DNA of 64,000 nucleotides. It comes from Lacisediminihabitans changchengi (lineage in GTDB: Bacteria; Actinomycetota; Actinomycetes; Actinomycetales; Microbacteriaceae). Location: positions 627,183-691,182 of the forward strand of contig NZ_JAEPES010000001.1 in assembly GCF_016634425.1 (NCBI RefSeq). Direction: 5' to 3'. Below the pieces are notes generated by a model. It saw nothing but the letters and a program-made list of their open reading frames with translations, did no database searches and had not been told where the DNA came from. A program made the translations under genes and the position numbers. Shown here in pieces: positions 27,442-35,477 of the stretch. How positions within the stretch are numbered: position 1 is the first letter of the stretch; each line of letters begins with the position of its first letter.

Positions 27442-27479
27442 CCGAAGCTGCACGCCGAGCTTCACCCGGCAGCCCCTTC

Positions 27480-27571
27480 GAAAATTCAGGAAATTTGTCG
27501 TGCCAGCCCAACCACGGTCCCGAATGCTCGGTCGTGGTGCTGTGAACCGCACACCGTCTTCCTGAGTTTCC
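27480..27571. repeat. interspersed inverted-repeat element, copy 8 (92 bp)
   Basis: The left arm is diverged (GAAAATTCAGGA, 27480-27491), the right arm intact (TCCTGAGTTTCC, 27560-27571). Outer CCTTC and GAAG extensions are kept. The only copy between convergent genes, 39 bp from one stop and 16 bp from the other. Confidence 0.9.
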
Positions 27572-27586
27572 GAAGCGTGGGCGCGC

Positions 27587-28507
27587 TCAGGAGGGTGTGA
27601 GGCCCCAGTCGTCTCCGCGCAGTGCACGCAGCAGGCTCATGCTCGCAGCAAGCGCCGGCACTCGGGCCGCGCCCTCGTTGGCCACCGCCTGGATGCTCCG
27701 GATGCTCGGCTTCCGGAGCTCACGCGTCACCGCCCCGGCGGGAAGCGCAGCGGTCGCGAGCGCCAGCCGCGGCAACATCGCCACTCCGAGTCCGCTTGCG
27801 ACCATGCTGAGTACGGCACCGGCGTTGTCTGTCTCGAAGCCGATCCGCGGGATGAACCCCTCCGCCTCACACACAGCGAGGAGGTGGCCGCGGCAGCGCG
27901 GGCATCCGGCGATCCATCGTTCGTCGCCCAGCCTGGTCACGTCGACCCGGTCATCCGCGGCGCGCGCATGCCCGGCCGGAAGCACCACGACGAGCTCCTC
28001 GGTGAACAACGGCACCACGAGATCGGTGACATCGGGCTCACCGCGGTCACCGGGGTACGAGAAGGTGATCGCGACGTCGATCGCGCCCTCCCGAAGCATC
28101 GCAATGGCTTCGGGTGGCTCGGTCTCCAGGTAGCTCACATGGACTCCCGGGTGACGCTCCGCCATGCCGGCGAGGAACCTCGGCACGATGGTCGATGACG
28201 CCGTGGGAAACGCGGCCACCCGCACGGTGCCCGATCGCAGCCCGGCGAGATCCGCGAGCTCGCCCGCGGCTGCGTCCAGCGCTGAGGTGATTGCGAGCGC
28301 GTGGCGTGCTAGCAGCTGCCCTGCCTCGGTGAGTCGCACGGTGCGGCCGGCGGGCGCGACGAGCGGGAGTCCGATCCGACTCTCGGCGCGTTGCAGGTGC
28401 TGGCTCACGGCTGGCTGGCTGTAGCCGAGCATCCGTGCAGCTCCGGTGATGCTGCCGCTGTCGGCGATCGCCCGCACGATGCGGACGGTGTGCAGATCGA
28501 GATCCAT
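27587..28507 (-). CDS. LysR family transcriptional regulator
   Basis: 306 aa. N-terminal winged HTH (LHTVRIVRAIADSGSITGAARMLGYSQPAVSQHLQRAESRIGLPL, residues 4-50) and a C-terminal periplasmic-binding-like effector domain (about 90-295). Divergent from the class V aminotransferase gene at 28578, its likely target by the usual LysR arrangement. On the reverse strand TAACCT (28514-28519) stands 6 nt before the start. A stretch CPRCRGH gives two Cys near residue 200. Ligand unknown. Confidence 0.93.
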   Translation of the reverse strand: MDLDLHTVRIVRAIADSGSITGAARMLGYSQPAVSQHLQRAESRIGLPLVAPAGRTVRLTEAGQLLARHALAITSALDAAAGELADLAGLRSGTVRVAAFPTASSTIVPRFLAGMAERHPGVHVSYLETEPPEAIAMLREGAIDVAITFSYPGDRGEPDVTDLVVPLFTEELVVVLPAGHARAADDRVDVTRLGDERWIAGCPRCRGHLLAVCEAEGFIPRIGFETDNAGAVLSMVASGLGVAMLPRLALATAALPAGAVTRELRKPSIRSIQAVANEGAARVPALAASMSLLRALRGDDWGLTPS

Positions 28508-28577
28508 TGACTCAGGTTATTGGTTGCATGGCACATGTCGTCTTGTCCAATGGATGTTGACCGCCCAGGCTGGTCAC
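28508..28577. promoter_or_regulatory. divergent promoter region, lysR / aminotransferase
   Basis: A 70-bp spacer with two face-to-back leaderless promoters: TAACCT on the reverse strand (28514-28519) and CAGGCT on the forward strand (28566-28571), each 6 nt from its start codon. The LysR operator should lie in the ~45 bp between them. Confidence 0.5.
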
Positions 28578-29693
28578 ATGTCCCCGTCACCCCGGCTCGG
28601 CCGCGCCGTCGCCAGTTTCGCATCCCCGCGGGGATACCTCGCCGCCGCGACGATGGGCCTCCCGACCGCCGAGACGCTGGCTGCACAGCGTGCCGATCTC
28701 GATCTCTGGGAGTCGGCTCAGCGCAACCCGATGGATTATGACGGCGTCGTTTCGCGCACACGCGAGTCATATGCCCGACTCGTCGGCGTCGCCGCCGCCC
28801 GGGTGGCGATCGGCTCACAGACCTCCGCCATCGCGAGTGTCATCGCCGCGGCAGTGCCCGCCGGCGCCGAGGTGCTCACCGTCGACGGCGAGTTCAGCTC
28901 GATGGTCTTCCCGTTTCTTCAGCGCCGCGATGTGAGGGTGCGCTCCGTTCAGGTCGGGCAACTCGCCGAGGCTGTGGGCGATGACACGTGGCTAATTGCG
29001 TTCTCCCACATCCAGTCGTCCACCGGGCAGGTCGCCGATGTCGACGCGATCGTGGCGGCCGCGAAGCGCCATGGCGCGTACACGTTCTGCGACACGACGC
29101 AGTCCGCGGGGGTACACCCGGTGGATGCGTCCGTATTCGATGCAACCGTCTGTCACGCCTACAAGTGGTTGTGTTCGCCGCGCGGGGTCGCCTTTCTCAC
29201 GCTGTCCGCGTCGTTTCAGAAACTACTGACGCCGACGCAGGCGGGCTGGTATTCGGGGGACGAGATCTGGCAATCGTGTTACGGGCCCGCAATGCGACTC
29301 GCCGACGACGCCCGGGCGTTCGACGTGTCTCCCGCCTGGCCCGCGTGGGTCGGGGCGGAGCCTGCCATCCGCATGTTCTCCGAACTGGACATCACCGAGA
29401 TCTGGGATCGGGTCGCCGGCCTGGGCAATGCGCTGTGCGATGGCCTCGGGATCCCGCGGCAGGAGCGCGCGATCGTGACGTGGGCCGACCCTGACGGTGT
29501 CGACCTCGCGGCGTTGGCGGCAGCGGGCATCCGTGCGTCGGGTCGAGCGGGGAGGCTGCGAGCCGCCTTCCACCTCTGGAACGACGATTGCGACGTTGCG
29601 GCGGTGCTTGCCACCCTGCTGCCCCTTCGGAAACTCAGGACTGCGGTCACGACCACCCCGGAGGTGAACGATCTCCGTGTGCCAGTCTCCTGA
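28578..29693 (+). CDS. class V aminotransferase-fold PLP enzyme
   Basis: 371 aa. Fold type I PLP enzyme of the class V aminotransferase/kynureninase-like group. Visible are IGSQTSAIASVIAAAVP (phosphate-binding region), FSHIQSSTG, FCDTTQSAGVHPVD (PLP Asp) and CHAYKWLCSPRG (Schiff-base Lys). Substrate not assigned; control by the divergent LysR is likely. The C-terminal ~22 residues (from about RKLRTAV) are encoded by inverted-repeat copy 9, and the stop codon TGA (29691-29693) is the TGA inside its right arm, so the natural C-terminus was replaced or extended by the element. Confidence 0.87.
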   Translation: MSPSPRLGRAVASFASPRGYLAAATMGLPTAETLAAQRADLDLWESAQRNPMDYDGVVSRTRESYARLVGVAAARVAIGSQTSAIASVIAAAVPAGAEVLTVDGEFSSMVFPFLQRRDVRVRSVQVGQLAEAVGDDTWLIAFSHIQSSTGQVADVDAIVAAAKRHGAYTFCDTTQSAGVHPVDASVFDATVCHAYKWLCSPRGVAFLTLSASFQKLLTPTQAGWYSGDEIWQSCYGPAMRLADDARAFDVSPAWPAWVGAEPAIRMFSELDITEIWDRVAGLGNALCDGLGIPRQERAIVTWADPDGVDLAALAAAGIRASGRAGRLRAAFHLWNDDCDVAAVLATLLPLRKLRTAVTTTPEVNDLRVPVS

Positions 29694-29699
29694 GTTTCC
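29629..29699. repeat. interspersed inverted-repeat element, copy 9 (71 bp)
   Basis: Arms GGAAACTCAGGA (29629-29640) and TCCTGAGTTTCC (29688-29699), outer CCTTC on the left and AAAGGG on the right. Lies within the 3' end of the aminotransferase gene and supplies its stop codon. Confidence 0.95.
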
Positions 29700-29716
29700 A
29701 AAGGGCGGGGGATCGC

Positions 29717-29722
29717 TAGGCT
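29717..29722 (+). promoter_or_regulatory. putative -10 hexamer of glyS
   Basis: TAGGCT (29717-29722), 18 bp after copy 9. It would leave a leader of about 60 nt ending in a ggag SD before the GTG at 29788. Confidence 0.4.
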
Positions 29723-29787
29723 GAAGGCTGCAATTCGACCGCCCACTCAGACCGCGCACCCAGCACGGCTGACCTTTGGAGTTACAC

Positions 29788-31173
29788 GTGGCCAACGCCT
29801 CCCCGCTCGATCCCGTCATCAACCTCGCGAAGCGCCGCGGTTTCGTCTTCCAGTCGGGAGAGATCTACGGCGGATCGCGCTCCGCCTGGGATTACGGGCC
29901 GCTCGGCACCGCCCTCAAGGAGAACATCAAGCGCCAGTGGTGGCAGTTCATGGTGCAGGGTCGCGACGACATCGTCGGCCTCGACTCCGCGGTCATCCTT
30001 CCCCGCAAGGTCTGGGAGGTCTCCGGCCACGTCGAGGTATTCAGTGACCCCCTGGTCGAGTCGCTCTACACTCACAAGCGCTTTCGTGCCGACCACCTGC
30101 TCGAGGCCTATGAGGAGAAACACGGTCACCCGGCCCCGAACGGCCTCGCCGACATCAAAGACCCCGACACCGGCCAGCCCGGCAACTGGACCGAGCCGCA
30201 GAACTTCTCCGGTCTGCTGAAGACCTTCCTCGGCCCGGTCGACAACGAGGAGGGGATGGCGTACCTCCGCCCTGAGACGGCGCAGGGGATCTTCACCAAC
30301 TTCGCGAACGTCATGGGTGCGGCGCGCATGAAGCCGCCATTCGGCATCGCGCAGGTCGGCAAGAGCTTCCGCAATGAGATCACGCCCGGAAACTTCATCT
30401 TCCGCACCCGCGAGTTCGAACAGATGGAGATGGAGTACTTCGTCGAGCCCGGCACCGACGACGAATGGTTCCAGTACTGGATCGACGCCTGCGAAGAGTG
30501 GTTCCTCGGGCTGGGCATGACGCCGGACAACATCCGACGCTACGAGCACCCGACCGAGAAGCTGTCGCACTACTCGAAGCGCACTGTCGACCTCGAGTAC
30601 CGCTTCCGCTTCGCCGGCAGCGAGTGGGGCGAGTTGATGGGCGTCGCCAACCGCACCGACTTCGACCTGAAGACGCACTCGGAGGGATCCGGCGTCGACC
30701 TCAGCTACTTCGACCAGACCAAGAACGAGCGCTGGATCCCCTTCGTGATCGAGCCTGCATTCGGTTTGACACGCGCTCTGATGGCGTTCCTGGTCGATGC
30801 ATACCACGAGGACGAAGCCCCCAACACGAAGGGCGGCGTGGACAAGCGCATCGTGCTGCGACTCGACCGCCGTCTCGCGCCGGTGAAGGTCGCCGTGCTT
30901 CCGCTGTCGCGCAACGAGCAGCTCTCCCCGGTGGCGAAGAACCTCGCAGCCGACCTCCGCAAGTACTGGAACATCGACTTCGACGACGCCGGAGCCATCG
31001 GCCGTCGCTACCGCCGCCAGGACGAGATCGGGACGCCGTTCTGCATCACGGTCGACTTCGACACCCTCGAAGACAACGCTGTGACTATCCGCGAACGCGA
31101 CTCGATGGGACAGCAGCGCATCTCGCTCGAAAAAGTGCGCGGGTACCTCGCGGAGCAGCTGCTCGGCGCTTGA
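29788..31173 (+). CDS. glyS: glycyl-tRNA synthetase (alpha2 type)
   Basis: Class II aminoacyl-tRNA synthetase, 461 aa from the GTG at 29788 (GGAG SD at about 29778-29781). Single-chain eukaryotic/actinobacterial type. Motif 1 region with [20 protein letters not shown], motif 2 [26 protein letters not shown], motif 3 [18 protein letters not shown], and a C-terminal anticodon-binding domain ([25 protein letters not shown]...). The length is normal. Confidence 0.97.
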   Translation: MANASPLDPVINLAKRRGFVFQSGEIYGGSRSAWDYGPLGTALKENIKRQWWQFMVQGRDDIVGLDSAVILPRKVWEVSGHVEVFSDPLVESLYTHKRFRADHLLEAYEEKHGHPAPNGLADIKDPDTGQPGNWTEPQNFSGLLKTFLGPVDNEEGMAYLRPETAQGIFTNFANVMGAARMKPPFGIAQVGKSFRNEITPGNFIFRTREFEQMEMEYFVEPGTDDEWFQYWIDACEEWFLGLGMTPDNIRRYEHPTEKLSHYSKRTVDLEYRFRFAGSEWGELMGVANRTDFDLKTHSEGSGVDLSYFDQTKNERWIPFVIEPAFGLTRALMAFLVDAYHEDEAPNTKGGVDKRIVLRLDRRLAPVKVAVLPLSRNEQLSPVAKNLAADLRKYWNIDFDDAGAIGRRYRRQDEIGTPFCITVDFDTLEDNAVTIRERDSMGQQRISLEKVRGYLAEQLLGA

Positions 31174-31247
31174 CCCGCCCCGGGCCGCTGCGTCGCGCGG
31201 TCGCCGCGTTGCGCACGCCGGGCGTCACGTCGCGCGTGCCCACCTTC

Positions 31248-31339
31248 GGAAACTCAGGATTGTTGCCCCCGGCCCCAACGAGATTCCCGGATTTCCGGGG
31301 ATGCGTGGTTGATGCCAGCTCACTAAGTCCTGAGTTTCC
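31248..31339. repeat. interspersed inverted-repeat element, copy 10 (92 bp)
   Basis: Arms GGAAACTCAGGA (31248-31259) and TCCTGAGTTTCC (31328-31339), left flank CCTTC. The inner GGTC/GACC pair is lost. A local direct repeat of ATTCCCGG/ATTTCCGG occurs in the spacer. Confidence 0.93.
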
Positions 31340-31438
31340 GTTGGGGTCTGCTCGTCCACAGATGAGCAGACGAGCGTCCTCTCCACAGAACCCGAGTTCA
31401 GGTCACGGTGAGCGGATGCCGCGGCTCACGATGTCTGC

Positions 31439-32449
31439 ATGCGAGACATTGCCGCTATCGTCGACTCCCTCGGCGGGATGGCCCAAAAGCAACAGCTGGT
31501 CGCCCGCGGCGCGCGTGACCTCGACCTGACCGCCGCGGTGAAACGCGGCGACGTGATTCGGGCACGGCAGGGGTGGTACACGACCCTCCCGACAACCGAT
31601 TTGCGGGTAAGGGCCGTACGGGTCGGCGGCCGCCTCACCGGTATCTCGGCGATTCTGGCGGCCGGCGGCTGGGTGCTCGGCGATCATCAGTTGCACGTCT
31701 CCGTGCACGACAACGCTGCGCGGCTCCGCTCGGTCCGCGACCGCCATGTCCGCTTCGATGTGACAGCGCCTCACGGTGTCGTGCTGCATTGGGATTCGAG
31801 GGATATCCGCGATCGAGGCGACGCGACATCCGTCGGCCTGATGGACGCCCTTCACCGCGTGGTGCTCGACGAAGACCTCGAGACCGCGGTGGCGGCCATC
31901 GACTGGGCGCTCCGCACCGGGCGCATCGAGCAATTCGACCTGGAGTTGCTCGTCCTGGGGCTGCCCGCAGACTTCGAAGGCCTTTCGCGCTGGGCGGATG
32001 ATCGCTGCGACTCGCTGCCGGAGAGCCTCAGTCGCACGCGGCTCAGGAGCGGTGGCCACCGGCTCAGATCGCAGGTTCCGCTGACGACGGGCGAGCGGAT
32101 CGACCTGGTCGTCGACGACACCGTGGCGCTGGAGATCAATGGCGAGGAGTTTCACGCGCCGAGGTTCGAGCAGGACCATCACAAGGGTGCGGTGACCACC
32201 ATCGAAGGCTTTCACAGCCTGCGCGCGTCGGCGCGGATGGTGTTCACCGACTGGCAGCTCGTCGAAGCCCAGATCGACGCTGCCCTCGCCATGCGCTCGC
32301 CCCAGGGAAACTCAGGAGTCGCTTCGCCCGCGCGGGTGAACATCCCCGGAAGTAGGCGACGGCGCAGACGAGAGCGGCGACGAAGTCCTGAGTTTCCGAT
32401 GGGTGTCGGCGGGAATACGCGTCGGGGTGGCGCGTTGGCACTGACATGA
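31439..32449 (+). CDS. AbiEi-like wHTH / DUF559 nuclease-fold protein
   Basis: 336 aa. The N-terminal ~60 residues (MRDIAAIVDSLGGMAQKQQLVARG...VIRARQGWY) match the AbiEi-type antitoxin winged helix. The C-terminal part (about 205-285) resembles the Vsr/DUF559 nuclease fold, with RIDLVVDDTVALEINGEEFH carrying the D and E of a PD-(D/E)xK-like core and DHHKGAV following. This architecture is frequent in actinobacteria, usually without an AbiEii partner, and none is present here. The last ~45 residues, starting near PQGNSGV and including an Arg-rich run, are encoded by inverted-repeat copy 11 and its flank. The TGA overlaps the next ATG (ATGA). Confidence 0.75.
   Translation: MRDIAAIVDSLGGMAQKQQLVARGARDLDLTAAVKRGDVIRARQGWYTTLPTTDLRVRAVRVGGRLTGISAILAAGGWVLGDHQLHVSVHDNAARLRSVRDRHVRFDVTAPHGVVLHWDSRDIRDRGDATSVGLMDALHRVVLDEDLETAVAAIDWALRTGRIEQFDLELLVLGLPADFEGLSRWADDRCDSLPESLSRTRLRSGGHRLRSQVPLTTGERIDLVVDDTVALEINGEEFHAPRFEQDHHKGAVTTIEGFHSLRASARMVFTDWQLVEAQIDAALAMRSPQGNSGVASPARVNIPGSRRRRRRERRRSPEFPMGVGGNTRRGGALALT
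32306..32397. repeat. interspersed inverted-repeat element, copy 11 (92 bp)
   Basis: Arms GGAAACTCAGGA (32306-32317) and TCCTGAGTTTCC (32386-32397), right flank GATGGG. It lies entirely inside the open reading frame of the AbiEi/DUF559 gene, which is read through in a frame free of stops. Confidence 0.95.
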
Positions 32450-33099
32450 GTGAGCCGATCAAGGTAGACATCTGGTCCGACGTGCAGTGCCCCTGGTGTT
32501 TCATCGGAAAGCGTAAGTTCGAGGCCGGCGTCGCCGAATTCGGGGGAGCCGTCGAGGTGGAGTACCACTCCTTCGAACTGGCACCCGACACCCCGGTCGA
32601 CTTCGAGGGCACCCCCATCGACTACCTGAGTGACCGCAAAGGCATCTCCCGCGACCAGGCCGAGCAGATGATCGGCCGCGTCACCGACATCGCGAAGTCC
32701 GTGGGCCTCGATTATGACTACGACCACATTCACCAGACCAACACGGTGAAGGCGCACGAGCTGCTGCACTATGCCAAGTCGAAGGGCCGTCAGCTCGAGA
32801 TGAAGGAGCGCCTTCTGGAGGCGTACTTCGTCAACGGTGAACATGTCGGGCGCATCGCTGACCTGGCCGACATCGCGGCAGACCTGGGCTTTGATCGCGA
32901 TGACGTGGTGCGCGCGCTCGAGTCCGAAGAGTTTCTCTCCGACGTCAAGGCCGACGTCGCGCAGGCGACCGAGTACGGCATCAACGGGGTTCCGTTCTTC
33001 GTGATCGACGGCAAGTACGGTGTGTCCGGCGCTCAGGAGGCTGCGGCGTTCGCTAACGTGCTCGCCAAGGTCGCCAGCGAGAGAGAGTCAGTCCAGTGA
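32446..33099 (+). CDS. DsbA family oxidoreductase, FrnE-like
   Basis: 217 aa. Cytoplasmic thioredoxin-fold protein of the DsbA/FrnE group: MSEPIKVDIWSDVQCPWCFIGKRKFE with the redox pair C15-x2-C18, a helical insertion with the family IHQTNTVKAHELLHYAK, and GINGVPFFVIDGKYGVSGAQ at the cis-Pro loop. No signal peptide. It overlaps the upstream ORF by 4 bp and the next 45-codon ORF by 4 bp, so three genes appear translationally coupled. Confidence 0.92.
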   Translation: MSEPIKVDIWSDVQCPWCFIGKRKFEAGVAEFGGAVEVEYHSFELAPDTPVDFEGTPIDYLSDRKGISRDQAEQMIGRVTDIAKSVGLDYDYDHIHQTNTVKAHELLHYAKSKGRQLEMKERLLEAYFVNGEHVGRIADLADIAADLGFDRDDVVRALESEEFLSDVKADVAQATEYGINGVPFFVIDGKYGVSGAQEAAAFANVLAKVASERESVQ

Positions 33100-33233
33100 C
33101 GGATGCACGCACCATCCCCCTCACCATCCTGGGAGATCCGTCAGCGGCGGCCTGCGTCGGCGACTTCTGCGCGATCCCTGAGCACCACGAGCAAGCGATC
33201 GTCAACGCGCGCCTTGACGACGACAACGTCTAG
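33096..33233 (+). CDS. small protein, 45 aa, coupled to frnE-like gene
   Basis: GTG start overlapping the previous stop (GTGA). The product begins with hydrophobic ITIPLT-like strands, has C20 and C25 in AACVGDFCAIPEHH, and ends in acidic DDDNV. Two Cys five residues apart next to a CPWC redox protein could be a thiol substrate or metal site; this is inference. I do not recognise the family. Confidence 0.6.
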   Translation: MTDARTIPLTILGDPSAAACVGDFCAIPEHHEQAIVNARLDDDNV

Positions 33234-33319
33234 TCCGCGCTGACCCTGTGGACGGATGACTCCTCCACAGATTCGACGGATGTCGCTGCCGCGCTCCCCA
33301 CGGTCGTCACGCTGGAGCG

Positions 33320-33742
33320 ATGACGATTCCCCACTACGACGACACCGCTCTCGAGATACTCGACACTGACGCACTCCTCATGGTTCGCGTCGAGCAGCTG
33401 GTGGGCCGCGCGCTGCGCCGCCAGCTCTGGCTGATGTTTCTCGACCACGACGACGTGCAGCTCCCGTTGCTCATGCCGTCGGACATTCCACGACGGCCCG
33501 AGGCGGACTCGGTGATCAAATTCGCCGACTTCCTCACCGATCTGATCGCGGAGGTTCGCGCCAGCTCTGTCGTGTTCGTGCTCGAGCGATTCGGCTCGGA
33601 CACGATCAGCGACGACGATCGACTCTGGCTCCAGCTGGTGACGGAGGCCGGACGCCTCGCCAGAGTGCGAGTGCGTGGCCCGTTTCTCAGCCACGAACGA
33701 GGAGTGCGTACCGTCGGTCCCGAGGACATCGGATCGATATGA
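33320..33742 (+). CDS. hypothetical protein, 140 aa
   Basis: ATG at 33320 with CACGCT 6 nt upstream. Soluble, acidic; the pattern RASSVVFVLERFGSDTISDDDRLWLQLVTEAGRLARVRVRGPFLSH suggests an alpha/beta fold with a central strand VVFVLE. I do not recognise a family. It is convergent with the YbaK gene, with only 1 bp between the stops. Confidence 0.75.
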   Translation: MTIPHYDDTALEILDTDALLMVRVEQLVGRALRRQLWLMFLDHDDVQLPLLMPSDIPRRPEADSVIKFADFLTDLIAEVRASSVVFVLERFGSDTISDDDRLWLQLVTEAGRLARVRVRGPFLSHERGVRTVGPEDIGSI

Positions 33743-33743
33743 C

Positions 33744-34229
33744 TCAGCTGATGTCGGCCACGGTTGCGTGGAACGCGGCGATGAACGAGTCCGCGTCGAC
33801 GAACGCACTGTAGCCGTGCGCGCCCGCGCCGAGCGCGATGCGCGATCCCGTGATGGACGCGTCCGCATAGACGGGCCAGTCACCGTAAGCGCCGAGCGGG
33901 GTGATGGTTCCCCGCGCATACCCGGTTGCCTCCAACGCCAGCTCCGGCGACGGCAACGAGAGCTTGTTGACACCGACGAGGGCCCGCAGCTTCGCCCAGG
34001 AGATCTGCCGGTCGCCGGGGACGAGGGCGAAGAGGTACTCGCTCGGCGCACCCTCGGGGGTGTGCTTGCGCACCACGAGAGACTTGATGATCTCGCGGGG
34101 CGTGAGTCCGAGCAGCTCTGCCGCATGCTCGAGGCTGTCGGCGGGTGGCCGCTCGACGATCTCTATCGCGAGGCCGCGAGCCGCGGCATCCGCTTCGACT
34201 CGTGCGGTTCCGGTGAGGGGTTCGGTCAT
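33744..34229 (-). CDS. YbaK/EbsC family aminoacyl-tRNA deacylase
   Basis: 161 aa from the start at 34229 (GGAAGG SD on the reverse strand). YbaK-type proteins hydrolyse mischarged Cys-tRNA(Pro) or related species. Visible are EHAAELLGLTPREIIKSLVVRK, FALVPGDRQISWAKLRALVGVNKLSL, RGTITPLGAYG and the C-terminal SRIALGAGAHGYSAFVD, covering the whole deacylase domain with its conserved Lys. Divergent from dusB. Confidence 0.92.
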   Translation of the reverse strand: MTEPLTGTARVEADAAARGLAIEIVERPPADSLEHAAELLGLTPREIIKSLVVRKHTPEGAPSEYLFALVPGDRQISWAKLRALVGVNKLSLPSPELALEATGYARGTITPLGAYGDWPVYADASITGSRIALGAGAHGYSAFVDADSFIAAFHATVADIS

Positions 34230-34307
34230 GTCGGGTGCCTTCCACGCGCTGACGGTACGCAGCGAGCCTATCGAGGTCAGGCGAGCCGTCACCCAGAGAG
34301 AACATGG

Positions 34308-34319
34308 GACAATCGTGGG
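34308..34319 (+). promoter_or_regulatory. -10 element for leaderless dusB
   Basis: GACAAT (34308-34313), 6 nt before the GTG at 34320, which is two codons before an ATG in the same frame. Confidence 0.5.
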
Positions 34320-35477
34320 GTGACCATGACCGCAGCCCCGCAGAAGAATCTCACGATCGGGCCACTCGAGCTTGATGTTCCGGTGATCCTCGCGCCGATG
34401 GCAGGCATCACCAACACCGCCTTCCGTCGGCTTTGCCGCGAATTCGGTGCAGGGCTCTACGTGTCCGAGATGATCACCAGCCGCGCGCTGGTCGAGCGCA
34501 CCGAGGGATCGATGCGCCTCATCAAGCACCACGAGTCGGAGACGCCGCGCAGCATCCAGCTTTACGGCGTCGACCCGAAGACCGTGTCCGAGGCCGTGAC
34601 GATGCTCGTCGCCGAGGACCGGGCCGATCACATCGATCTGAATTTCGGATGTCCGGTGCCGAAGGTCACCCGAAAGGGCGGCGGCGCCGCACTCCCGTGG
34701 AAGCTCGACCTGTTCCGCGACATCGTCGAGGGAGCGGTGAAGGCTGCAGGAGACCGTCCGCTCACCATCAAGATGCGTAAGGGTATCGACGCAGACCACC
34801 TCACCTACCTCGAGGCCGGGCGCATCGCCGAGGGCGCAGGGGTGTCGAGCATCGCGCTGCACGCGCGAACCGCCTCCGAGTTCTACAGCGGTCACGCCGA
34901 CTGGTCGGCCATCGCGAAGCTCAAGCAGACCATCACCAGCGTGCCGGTGCTCGGCAACGGCGACATCTGGTCGGGCGCCGACGCAATCCGCATGGTCGAA
35001 GAGACCGGCTGTGACGGCGTCGTCGTCGGGCGCGGCTGCCTCGGGCGACCGTGGCTGTTCGGCGAGTTGTCTGCCGCATTCCGTGGGGAGACCGACATCC
35101 CGCAGCCGTCGCTCGGTACCGTCGCCGCGACGCTGCGGCGGCACACCGAGCTACTGGTCGATTTCTTCGACGGCGACGAGGATCACGCGTGCCGCGACAT
35201 CCGTAAGCACATCGCCTGGTACTTCAAGGGGTACCCGGTCGGTGGTGAGGTGCGAGCCGCCCTGGCGACCGTGGAGAGCCTGCAGCAGATGGACGATCTG
35301 CTGGGCACGCTCGACTGGGAGCAGCCGTACCCGGGGTCCGACGCGGAGGGTCCGCGCGGTCGCGCAGGAACTCCGAAGCGTCCTTCGCTACCCGATGGCT
35401 GGTTGCTGAGCCGCGAGCTGGAGCAGTCCGGCCGGGCCGAGATGGCGGAGTTCGAGCTGAGCAACAGTGGCGGCTGA
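34320..35477 (+). CDS. dusB: tRNA-dihydrouridine synthase
   Basis: 385 aa from the GTG at 34320 (leaderless geometry). FMN enzyme reducing uridine in the tRNA D-arm. N-terminal VILAPMAGITNTAFRRLCREFG, IQLYGVDPKTVSEAV, catalytic C111 in LNFGCPVPKVTRKGGGAALP, the K-x-R in TIKMRKGID, LHART and VPVLGNGDIWS, then GRGCLGRPWLF. The C-terminal helical domain includes DIRKHIAWYFKGYPVG. The dgt start overlaps its stop. Confidence 0.95.
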   Translation: MTMTAAPQKNLTIGPLELDVPVILAPMAGITNTAFRRLCREFGAGLYVSEMITSRALVERTEGSMRLIKHHESETPRSIQLYGVDPKTVSEAVTMLVAEDRADHIDLNFGCPVPKVTRKGGGAALPWKLDLFRDIVEGAVKAAGDRPLTIKMRKGIDADHLTYLEAGRIAEGAGVSSIALHARTASEFYSGHADWSAIAKLKQTITSVPVLGNGDIWSGADAIRMVEETGCDGVVVGRGCLGRPWLFGELSAAFRGETDIPQPSLGTVAATLRRHTELLVDFFDGDEDHACRDIRKHIAWYFKGYPVGGEVRAALATVESLQQMDDLLGTLDWEQPYPGSDAEGPRGRAGTPKRPSLPDGWLLSRELEQSGRAEMAEFELSNSGG

